10,304 nt of DNA from JADHUC01 sp964617665. GTDB taxonomy: Bacteria > Planctomycetota > Planctomycetia > Pirellulales > Pirellulaceae. A model generated the notes under the pieces. The model had not been told where the DNA came from and made no database searches. It worked only from the letters and a program-made list of their open reading frames with translations. The translations under genes and the position numbers were made by a program. The stretch spans positions 1 to 10,304 of the forward strand of contig CAZUAH010000499.1 of NCBI GenBank assembly GCA_964617665.1. Reading direction: 5' to 3'. Below are positions 7,116-10,304 of the stretch, in pieces (positions within the stretch are counted from its first letter, which is position 1; every line of letters begins with the position of its first letter).

Positions 7116-8407
7116 TCAGCGAACCCGGCCAAATTGAGAGAGCGGCACTGGCTGTGGCGGTTCAATATTTCAGGGCCAGACGCATTGCTAGGCGATGGTA
7201 TCGCTGCAAGCTTGGCATATCGCTGCTGCTCCCGTAGTACTGGTAGTGCGCTCGCAGACGAGTCGATCCCTGCTGAGGAGAACTGGCCATAACCTTCGTT
7301 CTCAAAGAGATCCTTTGCCAGTGATTCGTAGCCCTCGGCCAGTGGATGGCTGGCGTCGGCGTAGTACTCGCTCGGCAGTGTCGAAGGAGTCCAGTACGCG
7401 ACGCCATTGGCCGTGAGCCACGCTTCTGCTTCCGCTTGGATTCTCCTATAGCCGCGAAGACCTTCGTCGGTGAGCATGTGTTCGTTGAAAGGGCCGATCA
7501 ACACGAACACCCGGTTCCCACGCTGCTCAAAAGTCTGGATGGTCCGGCAGAAATACATCCATTGAAGCGACGTTTCCAGATCGACCCACTCGGGAGTGAA
7601 CCGGCCAAGGCTTTTCTCAGTCCAAGGCTTGGCAACCGGTACTGGCGACGGTGGCTCGTTGGGCGAGGTGAGTTCGAGCGAGATGCGGGATGCGGGATTG
7701 GCGTACGGGTGGTCGATCGTCCACTCAGGCAACGCGTCGCCGTCGAAGTAAGCAATCCTTATGTGGCTGGCCCAGCTCAGGAAAGGGACCTTTCGGCCGA
7801 TGACAATCCCGAGACGCCGGGCGGTCGTTTCCCGGTAGCAGGGAATCTGCGGATAGAATTGTGGAATCAGTTCAGGATGGTTGAACGTGAACTCTTTTTT
7901 GACCTGCAGATCGTGCCGCTCGGAACTCATCCAGAGGAAGTTGCAGTGGAGAATGACGTTCTTGTTTGCGATCGGGCGACCGTAGTTGTCGATCAACCCG
8001 GCCATGGCGACCGGATGGATACCGTCGACGCCCAGGTTGGCGAAACGGTCTTCGCCGGCCAATTCGTTGAGGTAGTGCGAAAGGGTCTCGTCGGCAGCGA
8101 CATAATGTCCCCAGGCGACCGAGTCACCGATAAGTAACGTCCGATCCTCCGGCGCGACCTGACGGCAGTACCGGTTGTACATCCAGTAGTCGTGACCGAG
8201 CCCATAAGGTATCCGATAGTCCGCCCCTGGATTGAGTCGTTCGATCCAGGTCCAGCCGACCGGGGCGAACCAAACCACCGCTGCTAATGCGATGCCCGAC
8301 ACAAGCCATTGCCGGGGCGTTAGGCGAATTTCGCTCGAGCCGAACGGCACCTCGGGACACTCTGTGTCTTGAGGCGTGTCGTTCGGTTCTGGTTGTTGTC
8401 GTGTCAT
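7100..8407 (-). CDS. Membrane-anchored SGNH acyltransferase partner (AlgJ/DltD-like)
   Basis: This is the probable second component of a polysaccharide O-acylation machine, 435 aa. Residues 1-31 are polar and presumably cytoplasmic. Residues about 33-53 form one transmembrane segment, and the rest should lie outside the membrane. The SGNH/GDSL-like fold is marked by LLIGDSVAWG (91-100, Ser96 as nucleophile), GVDGIHP (126-132, block II glycine region), VLIGPFNEH (302-310) and DASHP (351-355, catalytic Asp351/His354). This layout resembles AlgJ/AlgX and DltD, which work with an MBOAT protein; the MBOAT gene ends 44 bp upstream of this start. The start is the ATG at 8405-8407, with only a weak site before it (AAAGG at about 12 nt). 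The domain should end near residue 372. The last 60 or so residues have no family features and run into the adjacent remnant, so the native stop may have been lost. The acyl group is probably acetyl; the glycan acceptor is unknown. Confidence 0.78.
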   Translation of the reverse strand: MTRQQPEPNDTPQDTECPEVPFGSSEIRLTPRQWLVSGIALAAVVWFAPVGWTWIERLNPGADYRIPYGLGHDYWMYNRYCRQVAPEDRTLLIGDSVAWGHYVAADETLSHYLNELAGEDRFANLGVDGIHPVAMAGLIDNYGRPIANKNVILHCNFLWMSSERHDLQVKKEFTFNHPELIPQFYPQIPCYRETTARRLGIVIGRKVPFLSWASHIRIAYFDGDALPEWTIDHPYANPASRISLELTSPNEPPSPVPVAKPWTEKSLGRFTPEWVDLETSLQWMYFCRTIQTFEQRGNRVFVLIGPFNEHMLTDEGLRGYRRIQAEAEAWLTANGVAYWTPSTLPSEYYADASHPLAEGYESLAKDLFENEGYGQFSSAGIDSSASALPVLREQQRYAKLAAIPSPSNASGPEILNRHSQCRSLNLAGFAECRKH

Positions 8408-8451
8408 GGTTTCTCTAGCCTTTGCTTAGCTGCACGTCTTCTGGCGCGACT

Positions 8452-10020
8452 CTAGAACTGCTCGTATATGAACCCTTGCACACCCGCGCCTCCGAAGAGT
8501 GCCAGGTACAGAATCATCAACAGAACCAGCCCGATCCTTATCGGTGCCCGTGCCAGGAACTGACGCATTCTCGACTCGTAAGCAAGTTGGTACAGCCATA
8601 CAGCGAGAATTAGAAAGCCCATCAAGAGCGGGAAACGTGGATCGGCCAGGCCACTCGTGAAGATTCGCGAGATAATCAAGCAGGCGTGCGAGAGGCTGTC
8701 CGAGCGGAAGAACACCCAGGCAAGCGTGACGACCGAGAACGTCAGCAGTTGCTTCACCAGCCGCGGCACACGCTCCTTGTAGAACGGGCTTCGCTCCAAC
8801 GGCCGGGTCAGTCCGTAGCCGAGCGCATGGATGGCGCCCCAGATCACGAACGTCCATTGCGCCCCGTGCCAAAGGCCCGAAACGAGCATGACCACGGTCA
8901 AGTTGATGTACGTGCGCAGTTCCCCCTTGCGGCTTCCGCCGAGCGGGATATAGACGTAGTCGCGAAACCAGGTCGACAAGCTGATGTGCCAACGTCGCCA
9001 GAAGTCACCCAACCCGGTGGCGAGATACGGGTTGTTGAAGTTGAGCATGATGCGGATGCCTAACAGACGCCCGACGCCCCGGGCCATGTCGGTGTAGCCG
9101 CTGAAGTCGAAGTAGATCTGCCAGGCAAACGCAACGCTCGCCAGGATCAACGCGGGCGAATGATAGTCCTGCGGCGCGTTGTAGACCTGGTCCACGTAGA
9201 TCTTCAGACAGTCGGCCAAGGCCACCTTCTTGAACAGGCCGACGATGAAGAGCGAAAGCCCGTCGGCCACGTCATGCCGGGTGATCGCCGGTGCGCGGCG
9301 CAACTGGGGCAGCATATCCCGCGCTCGATCGATCGGCCCCATCAGGATCTGCGGAAACAGGGCGACAAACGTGGCGTAGTTCAAGAAACTCGGTTCTTCC
9401 TTGAGGTTGCCCCGGGCAGCGTCGATGCTGTACGTGAGCGAGCGGAAGACGTAAAACGAGATGCCGACCGGCCACAAATTCATCGAGCCAACCGTATACG
9501 ACGTGCCGATCAATGCCAGCAGCGAGTTGACGCCCTCGCTGGCGAACGTCAGGTCGGGGGCCAAAATCTCGAATCCGGTCCCGAGCTGCGCCAGTAGCCA
9601 GTTGAGATTGGCGACGAAGAAGAAGCGGTACTTGAAGAAGGCCAGCATTCCCAGCCCGTTGAGCAAACTCAACGCCAGCCAGGGGCGTTTGCTTCTGGCA
9701 TCGGCCAGTCGCACGCCTGCCAACAGCTTGACGAGCAAGCGACAAATCGTCAGCAACCAGTAGAGCGGGTTGTAGACCCCGCCAAGAAACCTCTGCCTCG
9801 CCGACCGCTGGCTCTCTTGGGCCGTCATGCCCACCACAACCGCATAATCGACGCCGGTCAGCCAGAGAAGAAGAAGAAGGTAGAGCGGGTTCAACCACCC
9901 GTAGAACACATACGAAGCCAGCAGCAGCCACGGCGTGCGGGCGCGGGACTTTCCCAAAAGAAGGTACACCACATAGAATAGCAGGAAGAAGACGCAAAAG
10001 GTCCAGGTCTGAAACAGCAT
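8452..10020 (-). CDS. MBOAT family membrane O-acyltransferase (AlgI/DltB-like)
   Basis: This is a polytopic membrane protein of 522 aa, close to the usual 460-520 for AlgI-type MBOATs. It is expected to carry an acyl group from a cytoplasmic donor across the membrane for transfer to an extracellular polysaccharide by an SGNH partner. Many hydrophobic segments run from residues 5-22 to 496-511. Family motifs are clear: GISFYVFRSLTYSID (186-200), DFSGYTDMARG (305-315), NFNNPYLATGLGDFWRRWHISLS (327-349), FRDYVYIPLGG (352-362) and SGLWHGAQWTFVIWG (381-395). His385 in the last is the invariant MBOAT histidine, and His345 in RRWHISLS is the second conserved one. The region about 85-180 appears longer and less conserved than in AlgI. 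The start is the ATG at 10018-10020, with a GGTGAG site 8 nt upstream. The SGNH gene follows after 44 bp, so the two probably share a transcript. Family membership is very safe; the substrate is not known. Confidence 0.93.
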   Translation of the reverse strand: MLFQTWTFCVFFLLFYVVYLLLGKSRARTPWLLLASYVFYGWLNPLYLLLLLWLTGVDYAVVVGMTAQESQRSARQRFLGGVYNPLYWLLTICRLLVKLLAGVRLADARSKRPWLALSLLNGLGMLAFFKYRFFFVANLNWLLAQLGTGFEILAPDLTFASEGVNSLLALIGTSYTVGSMNLWPVGISFYVFRSLTYSIDAARGNLKEEPSFLNYATFVALFPQILMGPIDRARDMLPQLRRAPAITRHDVADGLSLFIVGLFKKVALADCLKIYVDQVYNAPQDYHSPALILASVAFAWQIYFDFSGYTDMARGVGRLLGIRIMLNFNNPYLATGLGDFWRRWHISLSTWFRDYVYIPLGGSRKGELRTYINLTVVMLVSGLWHGAQWTFVIWGAIHALGYGLTRPLERSPFYKERVPRLVKQLLTFSVVTLAWVFFRSDSLSHACLIISRIFTSGLADPRFPLLMGFLILAVWLYQLAYESRMRQFLARAPIRIGLVLLMILYLALFGGAGVQGFIYEQF

Positions 10021-10028
10021 CGTATCAT

Positions 10029-10052
10029 CTCACCGGGCCGTTCGGGCCGGTG
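10029..10052 (-). promoter_or_regulatory. Shine-Dalgarno site of the MBOAT gene inside a possible hairpin
   Basis: On the minus strand GGTGAG (10029-10034) lies 8 nt before the MBOAT ATG. Part of it lies in an imperfect inverted repeat. CACCGG at 10031-10036 can pair with CCGGTG at 10047-10052. Inside these is one G-G mismatch, and then CCG/CGG flanks a two-base centre, so the real loop would be larger. In the transcript this could partly hide the ribosome site, or simply be a stable stem after the SUMF1 stop (10100). No T-run follows, so a classical terminator is unlikely. Confidence 0.35.
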
Positions 10053-10099
10053 TCTCGTGAGGCCAAGGCCGGTCACAGTGTCGCTTTGCCGGAGTCGAC

Positions 10100-10304
10100 C
10101 TAGTCGTTGGGATCGTTCGCCGAAACGGTCGCCGTCTTTCGAACACAGCGGAAACCTATATTGTCCAGAGGTATACAGGCATCGCGAAATCCAGGAAAAT
10201 CGCACCCGCGAATCCAACTCGAGCAGCTTTCGGCCGACTTATTCCAGCACCCGCTCCGGCGGCCCAGATTCTCTTCACGATTGGGGATCATTTTGAGGGA
10301 CTCC
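10100..10304 (-). CDS. SUMF1/formylglycine-generating-enzyme family protein, C-terminal fragment
   Basis: This is the last part of a gene that runs off the right edge; the stop is TAG at 10100-10102. The readable end matches the C-terminal signature of the FGE-sulfatase (SUMF1/EgtB) fold. The RSGCWN block corresponds to the family's RGGSWN, followed by AESC, IRGCDFPGFRDAC and IGFRCVR, where the family has CRSA.R...P..R....GFR. Such domains occur in formylglycine-generating enzymes that activate sulfatases, in ergothioneine-type EgtB enzymes, and in many planctomycete proteins of unknown role. The fragment lacks the part that could separate these. The frame stays open through the 50-bp inverted repeat to the window edge. 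The native sequence is certain only from Gly14 of the ATG-started reading (base 10253 and below); the repeat-encoded residues may or may not belong. It lies 79 bp upstream of the MBOAT gene on the same strand, so a shared transcript is possible. Confidence 0.7.
   Translation of the reverse strand, partial: ESLKMIPNREENLGRRSGCWNKSAESCSSWIRGCDFPGFRDACIPLDNIGFRCVRKTATVSANDPND
10254..10303. repeat. Right copy of the 50-bp terminal inverted repeat
   Basis: This is the exact reverse complement of bases 1-50, with one further base (c, 10304) beyond it at the window edge. Here the repeat is in frame with the SUMF1-family fragment and ends within its RSGCW block. Since the family pattern at this point is R(G/S)G(S/C)W, the repeat could be native sequence of the SUMF1 gene on this side and foreign on the left side. 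Confidence 0.9.

Noticed and set aside
7346..8137. 263-residue plus-strand frame opposite the SGNH gene
   Set aside because: It is a shadow frame with no recognisable features; the minus-strand frame has complete SGNH motifs.
10021..10099. Rho-independent terminator between the SUMF1 fragment and the MBOAT gene
   Set aside because: The GC-rich stem has a mismatch and is followed by no T-run in the direction of transcription. It also overlaps the MBOAT ribosome site.
1..10304. Whole window as a transposon or integrative element bounded by terminal inverted repeats
   Set aside because: There is no transposase, integrase or resolvase, and the cargo consists of ordinary chromosomal genes. Both flanking genes are cut by the repeat, and no target-site duplication can be seen at the edges.

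Overview
The window looks like a piece of a heterotrophic planctomycete genome (Planctomycetota, perhaps a Pirellula- or Rhodopirellula-like lineage), probably a whole metagenomic contig. This rests on protein types, not on a marker gene. There is a signal-peptide-bearing methyltransferase-like N-terminus of a kind I associate with planctomycetes, and a formylglycine-generating-enzyme (SUMF1) family C-terminus. There are also large secreted carbohydrate-active proteins with discoidin and Ig-like modules, and an MBOAT/SGNH O-acyltransferase pair. Verrucomicrobiota or Lentisphaerota remain possible. Every supported gene lies on the minus strand, so transcription runs from high to low coordinates.

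In transcription order the layout is as follows. The C-terminal end of a SUMF1-family protein is cut by the right edge (10100-10304). Next comes an MBOAT membrane O-acyltransferase (8452-10020), then a membrane-anchored SGNH/AlgJ-DltD-like partner (7100-8407). A 5'-truncated, frameshifted remnant of a discoidin-domain protein follows (6491-7115). Then comes a 995-residue secreted six-hairpin glycosidase-like protein with its own C-terminal discoidin domain (3493-6480). After that are a short remnant of a small hypothetical protein (3181-3426) and about 630 bp with no recognisable gene. The last two items are a secreted SASA/CE6-type acetylesterase with Ig-like repeats (493-2550) and the 5' end of a secreted SAM-methyltransferase-like protein cut by the left edge (8-313).

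The coherent functional theme is extracellular polysaccharide. The MBOAT and SGNH proteins should move acyl (probably acetyl) groups from the cytoplasm onto a glycan at or outside the membrane. The glycosidase-like protein should bind and cleave glycans. The SASA protein should remove O-acetyl groups. Whether these genes act on the same glycan cannot be told from sequence alone, and the spacing and remnants argue against one tight operon across the whole window.

The most unusual structural signal is a perfect 50-bp inverted repeat at the two window ends (1-50 and 10254-10303). It abuts the truncated methyltransferase gene on the left and the truncated SUMF1 gene on the right. I think a repeat-induced contig break or chimera is more likely than a transposon terminal repeat. 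I see no convincing new defence, mobile or regulatory system, and no tRNA, rRNA, CRISPR array or transposase.
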